Positions 24,001 through 38,200 of a stretch of DNA of 64,000 bases are shown here, one piece after another. How positions within the stretch are numbered: the stretch's first letter is position 1; each line of letters begins with the position of its first letter. The notes below the pieces were generated by a model. It was not told the origin of the DNA, searched no databases, and saw only the letters and a list, made by a program, of their open reading frames with translations. This stretch comes from Aquila chrysaetos chrysaetos (Eukaryota; Chordata; Aves; Accipitriformes; Accipitridae): positions 19,780,698 to 19,844,697 of the forward strand of contig NC_044024.1 of NCBI RefSeq assembly GCF_900496995.4, read 5' to 3'. The translations under genes and the position numbers were made by a program.

Positions 24001-26222
24001 TTCCAGCTCTCCACCATGCCCATCCCTCTCTCAGAAGAAAGAGATCTCATACAAGCCATTAATACTAATTTCTCCACGGGCCTCCTGGAGGCCGATGCTC
24101 AGTTTTGTGCTGCTGTGAGCTGACCCAGCACCCTCCAACCAACCAATGCGTTCAGAAGGGTGGGAGAAGCTGGCTAACGCCCCAAAAGTGAGAATGGCCA
24201 CCCTGGAGTTGGCCGCTCTTGCTCAAACCTCATTGCTACAAGTCAGCCGTCTCCTGCTCACGACAGGCCAGGAGCTGGTACTGCAATACCAAAACACGCT
24301 CGGAGTCCTCCTGTGGCCCCACAAACTTCACCCTGACCCTCACTGGGAGAGCTGCTCCTCGTGGCAGAGCCACCAGTACAAAGAGCCTCCCAAAAAGTGC
24401 AGCCCCTGGGGAAAAAAGTGGCTGCTCCTGGCCAACCCCGTCAGAAGGGACTTCTGTTTCAAGAACTTTCCGCAGGTCAGTAGGACCTTGCGCAGTAGCA
24501 ATGCTGCCGAGAGCAGCACAGCTCCGGTAACACGTACCTTACAGCGTCTTTGCAAACATGCTTTTGCATGGTGCTTTACAGTGAGCTTCCCAATGTCTTC
24601 TGACAACCTTTGCGACAATGCACAGAGGGACATCTCCTCCTGGGCATCTGTTTTAATAGTAACAGCAGCCGACCAGGACACCTGAGGGGTGGAAAGTAGG
24701 CAGGTGGAAAAGAAAAAGGATTAAGCCCTGAAAGATATTGAAGTACAGAACAGCCAACTAAACCAACCAACCAAACCTGGTGCTGAATATGCTCACTGTT
24801 AGTTATCAGGAACTGAAGTGTATTTGTTTATTTATTCAGTTTTTGATACACCAGTCTACTCAATACATTTTTCGACTTAATTTAACAAGCCTGCAAAAAT
24901 ACAGCACTTCTTATTTCAATAGATAATGTTATTACATGGGTTTATTTAGCCGGCGTAATTTTCTCCCCAGATCTCCATAGTACTTCAAATTTTTTTTCCT
25001 GTCTTGGTGAAGGATAAAGCTGAGCAAATATTTAGTAACGGATAATTAATTCAACCACTTCTTTCCCATCTCCTCTGACACACTAATTCACTGCATGTTG
25101 TTTAACAATTCTTTCTTTTTTTCTCTTTAGTTAGCTTCTAAACTATTTTCAACAGTTTCTGATACCTGTAATATGAACTGTTTTGAATGGACATAGGCCA
25201 CAGATTATATTTGCCTGATGGGGCAGAAATACTTTCTAGACTCTTGCTTTCTCTCAGGTTTTTTTGCTTGTAAGGTTCCCGAGAAAAAGTTATATAAGTA
25301 AGGCATAAACTCAAAGGAAGCACATTCACTCTCAAACGCAGAACACGCATGGAAAGCAGCTGCCCAGCCCTACTGTAGATACTGAGGTTTGTATTTTGTA
25401 TTAAGAAGGTAGTGCCTAAGGGTCCCAGCCTGCAACCCAGCTTTCATAGGCCTGCTCGCTCCCTGGGGTCACTTCTGTACCCAGCAAGAGCTCAGCGACC
25501 GCAGCCAGCTCCCGCTGCACCACTGGTACCTGCATGCTCGTATTCAGGGAAACGAGAGACTTAAAACACATTTACTATATGCACGAAGTCTTACCTTCTT
25601 ACGGAACTTTGCTTAACCCATTCTACAATGAACTAGTAAATACAGTCAGAAAACTTTCCATTTGCTTTTTTCTTTTTTTTTTACCAGTTGCTACCCAACT
25701 CATGTTATCATCAGCACATGCCGATGGGCAGACGTGTAGCAATCACAGACAACAAATGTCAACATCATAAGCCATATACAAACAGGCCGTTAACCTTATA
25801 CTCACAAGCTCTTCCACTCCTCCATATGACACCGACAATAAAAGTGCCTTAAGCCTTTTTCTGATAAAGTGCTTTCTGTGCAGTAAGTGAAACGGGTACG
25901 GCACGGCAAATTTTACTACCTCAGACACAGCTGTGTTACAAATGTGCGTGTGGTTTGGCAGTGTAACCTTTTATTCTGATAAACTATTAAATGCCAAAGA
26001 AAGCTTCTTAAGTTAATCAGGGCTTAATTTAAATAAACAAGCCACCAAAAGATTAACAAAGAACCTCAATGGAATCTGAATACAAAAAATCATCTGTTCA
26101 CAAAGTCATGGGCCAAATTCATAAAAGCAACTGCACTGGGATGAAACTGGCCCACTGACACCCTTTTTCTCCCCTTATTGGCACCACCAATGAAAAAGAT
26201 GTTAATTTTCTGAAACACCAAC
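18020..26222. other. gene-poor spacer between RAB39B and the Slp gene
   Basis: No exon with family similarity was found on either strand. CLIC2, the next gene in mammals, was looked for by its thioredoxin-like motifs and not seen. Moderately CpG-rich patches occur at about 18.5-18.75 kb and 20.0-20.35 kb. Long open frames such as 20569-21264 (+) and 24146-24685 (+) lack splice context and family motifs. Confidence 0.6.
18385..18452. repeat. CA / TA / TG dinucleotide tract, near-palindromic
   Basis: A CACACGCGCACACA block is followed by TACATATATG and then (GT)n(AT)n and TGTGTGTAC. The two arms are largely complementary, so the tract is an alternating purine-pyrimidine run that could form a hairpin or Z-DNA. 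Confidence 0.85.
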
Positions 26223-26812
26223 TGTTGTGGTTTAACCCCAGCCAGCAACCCAGCCCCACGCAGCCGCTCGCTCCCTCCCTCACAGTGGGATGGGGGAGAG
26301 AATCGGAAAAGTGAGAAAACCCATGGGCTGAGATAAAGACAGTTTAACAGGTAAAGCAAAAGTCGCACACGGAAGCAAAGCAAACCAAGGAATTCATTCC
26401 CCACTTCCCATGGGCAGGCAGGTGTTCAGCCATCTCCAGGAAAGCAGGGCTCCATCACGCCTAACATTTACTTGGGAAGAGAAACACCTTCACTCCGAAC
26501 GTCCCCCCCTTTCCTTCTTCTCCCCCAGCTTTATATGCTGAGCATGACGTCCTATGGTCTGGAATATCCCTTTGGCCAGTTGGGGTCAGCTGTCCCAGCT
26601 GTGTCCCCCCCCCCAACCTCTTGTGCCCCCCAGCCTCCTCGCTGGTGGGGTGGGGTGAGGAGCAGAAAAGGCCTTGGCTCTGGGTAAGCGCTGCTCAGCA
26701 ATAACTACAACATCCCTGTGTTATCAGCACTGTTTCCAGCACAAATCCAAACCATAGCCCCATCCCAGCTACTGTGAAGAAAATTAACTTTATCCCAGCG
26801 AAAACCAGCACA
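26223..26812 (+). mobile_element. solo LTR of an avian endogenous retrovirus
   Basis: About 590 bp, opening TGTTGTGGTTTAACCCCAGC and closing in CA, with CCAAC directly before (26218-26222) and directly after (26813-26817); the repeat can be read as up to 8 bp, ACACCAAC. It carries the recurrent avian LTR words CAGCCGCTCGCTCCCTCCC, GAGCATGACGTC and GGAATATCCCTTTGGCCAGT, plus a TATA-like TTTATATG at about 26530. No primer-binding site, internal gag/pol or second LTR follows, so it is a recombined solo LTR. Exact family name not assigned. Confidence 0.85.
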
Positions 26813-26895
26813 CCAACACAACTATTGTCAGCTCCACTGATGCAAACAGCAGTTTTGGCAACTTCGTCACAACCGCATGTGCTAACGCTGCACGT

Positions 26896-26931
26896 GAGGA
26901 GGAGGAGGAGGAGGAAGAGGAGGAGGAGGCG
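26896..26931. repeat. (GAG)n-type triplet run
   Basis: About 36 bp of GAGGAGGAGG with one GAAGAG interruption, 85 bp after the solo LTR. Purine-only on the plus strand. Confidence 0.85.
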
Positions 26932-29094
26932 GGATGACTCGTTTTTTGTGATGGAGAGGAGTCAGCTGAACCCTCCAGGAAGAGACCCGGACCTGCCCGA
27001 GCTGAAGCCCCCGGCGTTACCAACCGTGTTCGCAGCCACCGCAGAAATTCCCCCACCCTGGGAGCACCCTGCGGGATAGGGAAGCGCTCGGGGCGAGAGC
27101 AGCAGTCCTGCGGGTAACTTCACTGCAACAAGCCACCGCTCCGATGAGCAGGGCTCCTCGTAGTAGGTAAGTTATATGTATGCATAAATATTCATATGTT
27201 CAGCACCTAAACAGGGAAAGATAATGATTTAAAAACTCTCATCTCAGGCCCAATATTGTTATTTTATCCCACAAAGGCAATAAATGACCAAACCTTGGTG
27301 AAAAAAACATGCCAGGCTGGAGCCCATACAAAATATCTTTGGGCTGACATGCTATATATATATCAGGTTCTTCATTAGATAGTCGTTATTTAATTCTATT
27401 GCTCTACAGACTCTCTCTTAGTGCTTTCAGTACTATGACCGGTACATTTTCAACTATTATCTTTTTCCAGTTGCAAAGCCATCTTCTTCCTTTATTTTTT
27501 CCCCATGAAAGCTGCTGATTGTCTCCCAAATGTCCTAATTTTATGAAAAAGTCTTGTTATTTTAAGTGTACATTTTTCCATTCATTTATTTACAAGCATC
27601 TTTGCTAAGCTGAAAATTTAAGTTCAATAAAATCGATACATTAAAGAAGAATATCAAAATATTCACAGAGCCAGAATCTAGGGTAGGACAGCTACAAAAA
27701 ATATTTCTCCACGACATTTCACTTGCCCGTGGGCAAAAATGGTTCATTTTGACATGACAAAATTTAACACCTCTTTTGCTTGCTTTTTCGTTACTCAGAC
27801 CATGCTAAAAATAGGTACAAGGAGACCAGTTGATGACTAAAGAAAAACATTCTATTTAATCACAGCATGTACATCCAAAATAGAAATTACAAAGCTGCAT
27901 TTCAAAACGCATTCACAACGCCGCTCTGCCACGGTCAATGCGCCAGATGCAAAGTTCTTGCAAGCTACTGGCAAAAAGGAAATTCCAGCCACAGACAACT
28001 CGCTGACAGGCATCGGGTGAAAGGCAGACCAGACGGGCAGCAGGGGACGGAGAGGCAGGAGACCACCCCAGGCAACTGTAGCTCTGCAGCTACCCTTCGC
28101 AGTCGTTCACTCCCTACTTACCTCTCCCACCGGCTCCCAACATCTCCTGCGTTCCAGGGTGGTTTTGACCTTTCTTTCCTGACCCGTTGTGCCAGGCTAA
28201 CATGAGACTGTTTCCTACATCGTTATTTCATATTGAAATGTTTTGCACACAAGGCATTCTGAAGGTGCGATTAGGCCCATCGGCAATGTAACCGTATTTT
28301 ACACTTGGGCAAGCACTTCAGTTTATATTGCACTGAAACTGTCCTTCCATAGAGAAACTTGCCTGAGGTCACTGAGGAAGCCTGTGGGAAAGCTAGGAAA
28401 ACAGCCCCTCGTTGCAAAATTCCACTAGCTGCAGGACCATCACTTCTCTCTTTCATATTAAAGCAGAAAGAAATTAATATATTGAATTCCTCATTGTTAT
28501 GCTCCTCAGATTGCTTCATTTTCTGTTTCAAATAGTTCTCTCTTTCTTTAGATTCACCTTGGATCTCAAGTTTCCTCATGTTAGAAACGTGTTATAACCA
28601 GCAACAAATGCAAAGCTCTCATTCTCAGACTGTGCTGCTGTTGACTGGGAGCAATTTTACGTCAAGTACGAAGTGTACCACTTGCAGGGGAATATGAATA
28701 ATACCATGCTGCTGCTTTAGTACAACTACATCTCTGCACAGAAAAAACCCAATGGCACAAGAAACAGTAAAAAATAAAAATATCTAATCTCCTTTTCCTT
28801 CTGCCAATGTTCCCAGAGCTGAATGGAATTCAAAGATACTGAATATAAATGATTAAATAAAAAGGCAAATGAAGTTTCTTCTTGATCAAAATAAAGTATA
28901 GCATCAGTCTGGCATCTTCCATGTCCTCTGTCAGGGAATTAGTACTTGACATTTAACATCTCCAAAGTGCTGTCCATCAATTGCCTTATTAACCTGACGC
29001 TTGCCAGCCCCATGCATGGTCTCTATCACCTCGGTGCAGGAAGTTTCTTAATTCTAATGACCACATTCAGCCTTTCTATGGCACGAATGGTGGG
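26932..29094 (-). other. spacer and probable 3' UTR of the Slp gene
   Basis: AT-rich sequence beyond the TAA at 29097-29095. On the minus strand AATAAA appears at 27590-27585 and 27496-27491, which would give a 3' UTR of about 1.5 kb. No other gene seen. Confidence 0.4.
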
Positions 29095-29240
29095 TTATTT
29101 CAGTTTTTTCCTCCCTGCCAGTGAGCGCAGTGGCAGCAATCCCTCAATCCATTCATTCGCAGCTGACATCATCTCCTGCCAAAAGGCCACCTCCTCTTGC
29201 GTGGAGTCCATCCAGTCCACAGAGATGCCATAGCTCAAAC
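29095..29240 (-). CDS. SYTL2-like: Slp gene coding exon 16 and stop
   Basis: Residues 924-971: [20 protein letters not shown], then the C-terminal helix and [16 protein letters not shown] at 29097-29095. Acceptor TTCTTTTCAG. The WMDST motif and final LPLR strand are typical of Slp C2B. Confidence 0.96.
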
Positions 29241-32200
29241 CTGAAAAGAACAAGAAAACTGCAATGTTGGGAGCTACACGAAGAGTTTCTACTCCACGCA
29301 AAAATACTCAATGGGATGTAACTGTTGCAGGCAGTGCATTAATGTAAAAGGTGCTGGCTTCCCCTCAGCAAGTTGTGCTCTAAATACCTCCTGTTCTTCT
29401 GCTAGTGACCTCCATTTTACACCAGAGTTCAGAATGAAGTCAATGTAAAAGCCACAAAATGCAAGAACCCTAAACATAACCTGCCAAGGAAAGCAATACT
29501 GGAATCAAGCGCTTTCTGCATCTTTTGGCATGGTAAAGAAGGTCTGAAAGGCTTGTTTCCCCTTAAAAGACCTTCTTGTGGACAGGGTGGGGTATTTGTC
29601 AATATTGTCTTGCTCTACACTTCATTTGTATAGGAATCAAATATATGATAGGGGAAAAGTGTGTACATTAATTCCAAGCTGATTATTCAACCAAATTTTC
29701 ACATGCCAACTACTTATCAATGAGATAAAGGTCTAAATTTGGATCACAGCTTATCTTGGGGTCGGTATTTTTATATCTTGCTTATGAGCTTATTCTTGTT
29801 GCCCCTTCCCACTGGATAGTTCACAACCCTCCCGGTAACATGTTAGAGATTGAAAACAGAGAACACACAAGCAAATCCAATACACACAGGCGCACCTGCA
29901 AGGCAGACCTTCCAGCTACGATGAGCCTTCTCCCGATACCCTCAAGGAACTGTTATCCTTTATTGCAACATTCTGGAATCTTTTTGCCTTTCATCTCTCA
30001 AAGAGCCCTCTTGCTTTACAATAAATAGTTTAGAAAACCTTAGATACCCTACTTACAAAAATAAAAAGATGACCATGCTATCTGTCAAAGCCTAGGTACG
30101 GGGTACACTGAAAGCTAGGATAGGATGTTTAGAGAGGGACAAACCTTGATGCTGGACAGCTGGACAATGGGAGATGGTCCCACCTGCTCTTTACAACTGT
30201 GGCTTAAAAATACTGCCATTTTCCTAACTTCAAGGATGAGTAACCCCACTGAAGTAAAACACTTCCAGCTAAGCACAGGTCTAAGTCCTTCTCTGAACTG
30301 GAACCTCATGCCATCAACTCCCAGAGACAGTGACTGTCTCTCAGAGGAGCAAATGGCACCTCTGTTGACGTCTTTCAGCACTACATCGCCTAAACAAAAA
30401 CAAAGCAAACCCCCAACAATAACACCTTAGTCTACACCCAGACAACTCCATTCTTCCAATTTGTGATTTAATTCCAGCTGGTGTACTCTCAGTACTGACT
30501 ACCTACCAGATCAACTAGTGTAGCTCGCCCTGTTTTTCAAGTATTAGTTATTCCTGCTAACTAAAGCATTTCAAGGGAGGAGGTGATGTGGACAGAGTCA
30601 CCAGGTGGTGCTGTCCCACATGGCATTCATGTTGCCTTCATCTCTGAGCACTCTTCCCTGGGAGGAGCAGCAATATAATGTTGATTTGTAACGCTGTCTG
30701 TTTTTCTGTAACAGCAGGAAAACTCTCTGATGGACCCAAGGAGATTCTTGAGTTTTGCCAGACCTCGGAGCTGATGCTGGCAGAAAATGTGGGAATAGAG
30801 GATTGCTATCATGGTACCAGGGCCCCCTGCATCCCAGACACAGTGCAAGTACCAAGACTCTCACTAATTACTGAGACTCCCCATCCCTGGTTTCTCCCCA
30901 ACAGGAAGATGCTCTGCAACTTCCCATTATATCCTGTGGCTCAGCAATATGGTAACAGTATTCATTTAATGTAAAGGAAATCACTTACCTGTCCCAAGGC
31001 CCAGCCTGATTCCTCCAAGGAAATGGTTGGTAAGTTTTTCATGATCCCACACAGTCAGTTCAACACAAGCATCCTTTAGATCCTCTGTATGAAAGCCATC
31101 ATATACAATAGTGTGATTGAAAACAGGGTTTGTGTCTCTTTTTATGACTCGGGTCTTTTGGTAACTCTTCTTACTGGTGTCTGGAAGCACATAGCTTTGA
31201 GAGGAGAAAAAATACAGCATGTAGTATTGAATATGACCTGAGATTTGAATTGTTCCTACAAAGTTCCTCAGTCTAAACAAGCCTCCGTTCTGAAGAAAGG
31301 AGGAATTGGGTTTCAGCATAAGAAATCTCTGTTGATTTAATAGGAAATGTTCATAATTTCTGGATGAAACTTTTTTTTCTTGCCAAGAAAATCCATTTTA
31401 AAAGCATTTTCAGAAAGGGAGGTACTTGCTTAAAATTTCCTGCTTTTGGAAAATTTTTTTTGCAAACTGACATTTTACATTAAAAAATGGATATTACTTT
31501 CACACATTTATATTTTCATAAATTTTCATCACTTAGATGACCAAGACAGCATTTCAAAATGGTCAGTTAGGCTTCTTGAGCAACAAACCTTTCTATAGAA
31601 CTCTGTAAGGTTTTAAAATATACAAAAACCATGGTGAGCACTTCAAAGCGCTGAAAAAAATCTTAAAATCCCCTTAAAAGATTTTTAATTTTCTGGAATA
31701 TTTGCAGCACCTTCTCCCATATAACAGGCAGAACTGATGTTGCAGGCTGCAGAAAACACGCACATACTAAATTCTGGAGAAGATCAAAGCAGGATCCAAC
31801 TGTCCTTATGTCAGTTCTGGCAAGTCCCTAACAAATTCCCAAATTTTGCACGCAAGCCCATATCAAGGCAAAATTTACAACTTCACGTGAACACACTGGG
31901 CCGAGGTGCAGGGCCCACTTATTCCTCTCACTCAGATGTTATTGAGGCAAATCACTGAGTGAGTCACAGACAGTGATTAACCAAGAGCTTTACCACAGCA
32001 AGGGTTTTCCTAACTTGGCCACGAGTGAATAACAAGGGCAATTCTCTCCTACAGAGCCCAATGCAACACGAAGGCTTTACAGTACGGAGGCATAGCGAGG
32101 TTACCCGGAGAAAAGAGAAGAAAACATACCGCTTTGTGGAGGCGCAGACCCAGGATCAAAGCCAGTATCCTGCTCATGCACTTACCATTTCACAAAGGAG

Positions 32201-35200
32201 TCAACTCCAGAAGGACGCAACTGCAGCAGGTCCTTGACGTCTTTGACCCAAATGTGAACTTCGCCAGAGGGAGGATTCTTGGGACCTGCCATTTAGGAGA
32301 AGAGAAAAACTGTCAAGCCAGTCCTTACAATAGCTAGCAAAATGACAGGCTTTCTCTCTAGGGACCCGAGGGAGCAGCAACACGACTTCTCTGCGTAATC
32401 ACTCCCTCGCGAGCTCTGCACCCCTCTGCCTGGGTGCCACAGCACCACCACCAGACCCGTCACACTTCCAGCTGCAGAGAGCTCCTGACAAAATGCGCCG
32501 GTGCTGCTTTGAAACAGGTAGGGAGAAAGTGCTGGGCGAACCCAACCTTGTGCTGCCCCACAGTAAGAGGGGCTGTGTGTGTTGCTGCTGTCACATCACA
32601 GTGCCCACGGTGCTCCTAACAGCTGATGAGTTTGAGGTTGTTGAGCCCTTGCTCTCTCCCCAACACTTTCCCAATAAATCCAGATGTGAAAATCAGATGT
32701 AGGCTGCAACAGTGCTATCAAGCACTGCTGGTTGCGCCTTTGTGCTGATCTCTAAGATCTTGCTCTAATGAGATTACTCTTTAACCAGCCCTTAAATACA
32801 TGAGGCATTGGAACCTGCATGCCTACATACAGGCAGTACTTCTTAATGCATGAAACACATTTTACCTAGGCTTCCCGGAGGGACATACTTAATAGACAAA
32901 TTCATCACTCCTCGATGATCCACACCGTTAACAGCAGAAAGGCTCTGAAACAGAAAGAGTTATGATTGACTAAACAAGGGATTGTGTAAACATAGCAAGG
33001 CAAGCAGCTTTTGAGTTCAATGGAAGGGCACAAATGGACAAACTCTGATTTTGCATGGCTTGGGGCAGCCCGTTCTCAGGGCAGCTCCTTTCTTTGTGGC
33101 TTTGTTCTCAAACTTAGTCCCTCAGAACCAAAAGCCTGAGGATTCAGAGCAAGGCTGCCCTTCCAGGCGTGTCCACCTGGACATAATTAAGCATCTTAGT
33201 TCTGAAAGACAAATGTGCTTTATTATTTGAAAAGGGATCTCAAATCAGACCTCTGAGCCCAGAAGCATGCGGGAAGCTTTACAGGCTTCACAAAAAGTGG
33301 CACCTGAATATTTACCTCTCAAGGCATGTTCAGCTGCAACACCTAGTACTCTGCTATTTTTAAGGGATGGTCTTTATGTGAGTAGAGAGAGAGAGGCAAA
33401 GTCATGTCAGAGTTTCTTTTGATTAGTGTCAGATCACATTTATGAAAGTGTCTCTACAGATCAGTCACCAAATAAGACCTGAGAAAGCCTGTGTTCAGAG
33501 CACCAAATACTGCACTAACATGTCCAGGGCTTGTGGCTGTTTTACTGCACTTCCCTAGGTACAATTCAGGTTGTTCTGCTCCACCACACCACCTAAAGAC
33601 CTCAGAGGAGTCAGGAAGGACTTCTGCCACTCCTAAAGTCTTCAGGGCTGGGCTAGGAAGCATGCTTCCAGCTGAGACACACTTACTCGGGGCTTCAGCG
33701 GGTACCAGTTGAGTTTCCTGTTGCTCCAGTCCCAGCTGGCCAAGTCTACTTCGATCTCTCCCAAGAAACTGTTACGTCCCAGTGGATCATTGTGCCAAAC
33801 AGAGAGATTTAATTTTTGGATCAGCAATACCATTTTCTCTATTTTATACTGAAGGAAGAAAGAGAAGTCAGGTGGTTCAAATTTTTCTTCTGTTTCTTTC
33901 ACAACTGGAAATAAACTACTCAAAAGCTTGAATAAGCTCTGACTGAGACACTCAGACCCACTCCACACACGCACTACTGGACTGGCCTCGCTCTGAACAC
34001 CTCCTTTTTTTACCCTGTAGCAATTACTCTGACAAAGCTTCTCTGTAGAGCACAGGGAAACCTAGCGCTCCATTCGTCACAGGGCAAAACCAATATTCTT
34101 TCAAGAATTATTAACACAGCCCTGGGAATTGTTAAATAATCCTCTAGGCTTTGATGAGCACGGTCATATAACGAAGACCTTTCTTACTAGTCCCATGCCT
34201 CGTGACTGTGTGCCAGGAAAGGGAAGAACACCCCTTGCTCTGGCTGAAGGCAGCACAGGCTGCAGGTCCCCATCTCATCCAAAGATCACTGTGCGGCTTT
34301 GACACAGAAATCTTGGGTGCCACACAGATGGGTGCAGAGAAAACTTTAACATCTCTGCCCCCACAAACCCAAGGGAAGAGCAGTGCAGCATTGGTGGGAG
34401 GCAGGCGAAGAAGCCTGGCCAAGAAGACAGGATCTTTCCAGACCTGACCTGGTACAGGTGCCTGCTACAACACAGGTTTTCAGAGCATGTATTTGTTCTT
34501 ACCCGTAACACCTCGTTGTAGATGGGATTCACTGTCCTCTTCTTCACTGAAGTTTTCCTCTTACCCATTCTAGCTTTGTCTGGGAGCAGGTAAGTTTTAA
34601 CATACCTAGAAAAGAAAACAAACTGCATCTGGATATCGTTCCACACTGCCAAGCTCCAATAAGCGAGCAACACTTGTGAACAGTGACATGGAAACAAAAG
34701 ACCTGGAGTTGACTCTTGCATGTGAAGTTATAAATCTCACTGGAGATGGGTGGATGCTGCCAACATTCAGAACAGGCAGCTGCCTAGGCAATATGGGAAG
34801 CCAGCAAGGCCATATATCCATTTTCTGAAATGTCCATAACTATAGCATCTCCGTGTGTTCAAAATTAGGGTGAAATTAGAGAGGAGGAAAGAGGTGGAAT
34901 GTCTTTAAGGCTCTCTCTCAGGGTTCAAATCCAAGCTCCTTGTCATAATCTTTCAAACTAGAGATCACTAACCTCTGTACAACTACCATTGTGTCCCTTA
35001 CAGCAATTCTTTACGGACTCTCTTTTCATATAGACATGTGTCTGCATCGCCAGAGTTATTACCAAAGTGTATTCACCATGGGGAGACCAAGGTTCACATG
35101 GATGCAGAGAGAACATATTCCAGTGATAACACGAACTGTCTTTGTAGTGATCAAAGCTTTCTCAATCTGTTCAAATTTAAGTCTGGCAACATATTTAGTG

Positions 35201-38200
35201 ATGCTGATGGCTCCAGAACCATCAGCTAGTAAAGTCCCTGCAGCAAGCGTGCGCCAGAAGTCTGAAGAAAGGAAGAAACCGTGATATTTAAACAGAGAAA
35301 ACTAAAGAAAAAAATCCTCCAGAGCACAAAATTCAGCAATGTAGAAGTCACAAGGCACCAAAGTGTCACTCACGGGTCAGATCTGCCTTTCTTCTCATCC
35401 ACGACAGCCAAGTCCTTGCACTGGGACACATGAACCTGGAACTCCCGGTTCTTCTCATCATAGTCTAGAGCAAACTCCACGGTACCTTGGGCATCCACAC
35501 TCCCAAAATCGCCACTGTAGACACTGAGCACGCTGCCACTCACCTGTCAGGTGGAAGAGCAAGGTCAGTGCCACTGAAATAGGCACCCTCCTGACCTGGT
35601 TCTGGACAAAGACGATAGTCTGGAAAGTGCATTCCCAGAGAAATAATCTGCAATTTCTGTCCTTGTGTAGTATTGTGTCCTTGACACAGAAATGGTCCAC
35701 ATCTGCAGCTGTGCTCAAACAAGCAAAGGTTGGGGAACCCGAATAAGGGTCTCACAAGGATGTGTGCTATCCTAGACCAGGACTTAGAAGCACTATTCTC
35801 CTGAATGCTCAAGAAATGCAGAAGATTTTTCACCCCTAAATCTGAAAACTCTGGGAAACAGCCAAATATTACTGGGGGGACCACACAAGTTTCTTCCCTT
35901 TCCCTATGCTTACAGTACAAACAGCTGCTATACTGACCCCGTCTCATCACTAAGAAAGAAATATATTGAGAGAACTTGAACTATGTGTATATGAACTTAC
36001 TATTTCAGGTAGGTATAGTCACACAATTGTCAAGCAATTTTTACAATAGGCTAGGAAGAACCATATCAGACCAGAAATGTAGGAAAAACTATTACTATCT
36101 TGTTGCTTGCTCACAATGTGAGCATGGAGCTGTACAAAACAGAAATAGATATAACCTCTGTCCTGAAGAGCCGTTGTCCCACCAGAGACAGCCTGTGTGC
36201 ATTTACTTGCCACAAAGACACAAGAAAATGAGGTTTCTACAGGTATAAATCAGGAGCTAAGCACCCAAGAGTCACTTGCTTTCCCAGAACAAACTGCATC
36301 TGGCCATATGCCTTAGGCTGCTTTTTTCAAGACTTTCTCTTTCACTGGTAGAAAGTGATGAAGCAGAAACAAAACAGCTCCAGAAAGATGAGAGAATTTT
36401 CTATTGCACCAATCACTCATGATTCCTGACAGGATAACTTAAAAGCTAATGCTGTTTACAAAGCAAATAATTAACCCTCTTGGCACTTTTCTGTGGTACA
36501 GTCATGAACATTTATCAAAAAACTTTCCTAGTAATTAACCCAATTCTTCTCTGTCTCCCCCTACTTCCTTTGGTTCTGAATTTCATTCTATTATAACCTA
36601 CAAGAACCTGCTAAACATCTCCTCTCAGTCCTTGCAGCTGCATTTACCATCCCATCAGGAAACTTACCCCAGCAGAGAATCCTGAACACGATTTTCAAGA
36701 ACACCTGTGTGACTTGGACACAAAAGGCTTATTTATAGCTCCCAGACTCTCCAGACTAGGAGAAGGACACATGTTCCCCAAAGTTCAAGGTTTTTTTTAA
36801 ACATATTTATCTACATTCATGACCTCTCCCTACCAGCTTTGCTTCACATATATTCTTTAAATCTCACATATACACCTTGGAGATATCTGTAACTAATACG
36901 GCAAATTCAAGCACTTTTAAGCAGTCCCCCACAAAACACTGTCTCTAAGGAATCTTTTAAAAATGCTCAACTAAACACACTCAGCTCTTTTCAGCTTTCC
37001 TTAGAAGTTGAAGCTCTAAATCACACTTTTGCTGTCCAACTCTTTGAATTTGCTGATGAAGTGAAGGATGAGCTTGCAGAGGGCACCCGTCTGCAGCCCC
37101 AGCTCTTTCGGAGCTGGACCACAAACATGCCACTTACTAGCTGTATGCCTCATTTCCCCACCTAGAAAAAGGCCCCCCCTTTCTGCTGCACACTGCCAGG
37201 CTTCAGAGCATCCGTACTTTGGGGTGGGGGCTACCGCTTACTGTGAATTTCTCTAACAATGACTCGGTGGGTCTCTAATTTGAGATGGTACCTGGAGACA
37301 CTCCTTTAATGCAAGTAAGTCAATTAACCATCACCGTTCTTTTAATAATGTACCATGCAGAAACCAACAGGACACTCCGGAGGCCACATCATCAGTATCA
37401 GCCTAAATGCAGTGTCACTGCATCCGACTGAGAAACCCTATCTAGCGAGATGTACGCGTTAAATACCTACCGAGGAGACAGATGCCATGTCGGACGAGTG
37501 GCTGCCAACGCTAGGCGTCTTTTTGTGCTTGTTAAACTGGAAGCTGATTTCCGAAGCTGTGTCTGATTCAGTCTGCTCAGAAAATAACAAGCATCTTTAA
37601 GCTCTGCTGTATGAGCACTTTGCAACACTACAGAGAAAAACCAATAGCTCAGCAGAGTCCCATTAAGCGGCGATCAGGTTAGGAGAGTGGAGGAGAGCGC
37701 AGGGAGTCTCCCTAGAGGCATTCTCTCCGACCGACAGTGAACGTCATCATTAACTGCCTCCAAACAGAGCTGCATGAAACTGCCTGGGCTCTTGGAAAGG
37801 GCATGGAATAGCGTGGTTTGAGACAGAGGGAAATGCTAAAACTCCTCCAGGATAGAAGGGTTGGTCTGGGGTACTGGGGGCTTTTTTTCTGAAGGCTCTT
37901 CTCATTTATTTATGACATAACCAAGGTATGCTCTAAAGCAAGTACTGTCCGTGTCCAGGAGAAACAGTCCCATGAAACCGATTGCCATTCAGGGGATGCC
38001 GTGAACATTACTCCAGCCATTTCTGGTATCTAGCCTACCTCAGACAACAGGAGAGGAGAGGATCTGCTCAGCTCTTTGACTCTTTCAGGTTCAAGAAACT
38101 GATGGGGTATCAAATGAGGTTTATTGTATGCTGTAGGTACAAACAAAAAAGGCATCAAGATACCTTGTCAGAGTCAGGAAAATGTAAGAAAGTCACATTT

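Larger units (their letters stand above)
29241..34502 (-). other. C2-region introns of the Slp gene
   Basis: Apart from exons 12-15 this span is intronic: 29241-30988, 31195-32185, 32286-32865, 32945-33686 and 33849-34502. I see no RNA gene, recognisable repeat or second gene in these introns. Confidence 0.6.

Noticed and set aside
24146-24685. 179-codon plus-strand open frame
   Set aside because: No family resemblance and no supporting promoter or homologous motif.
18020-29094. CLIC2 exons expected from mammalian synteny
   Set aside because: I looked for the CPFCQR-type redox motif and the conserved CLIC helices on both strands and found none; CLIC2 is not in this window.
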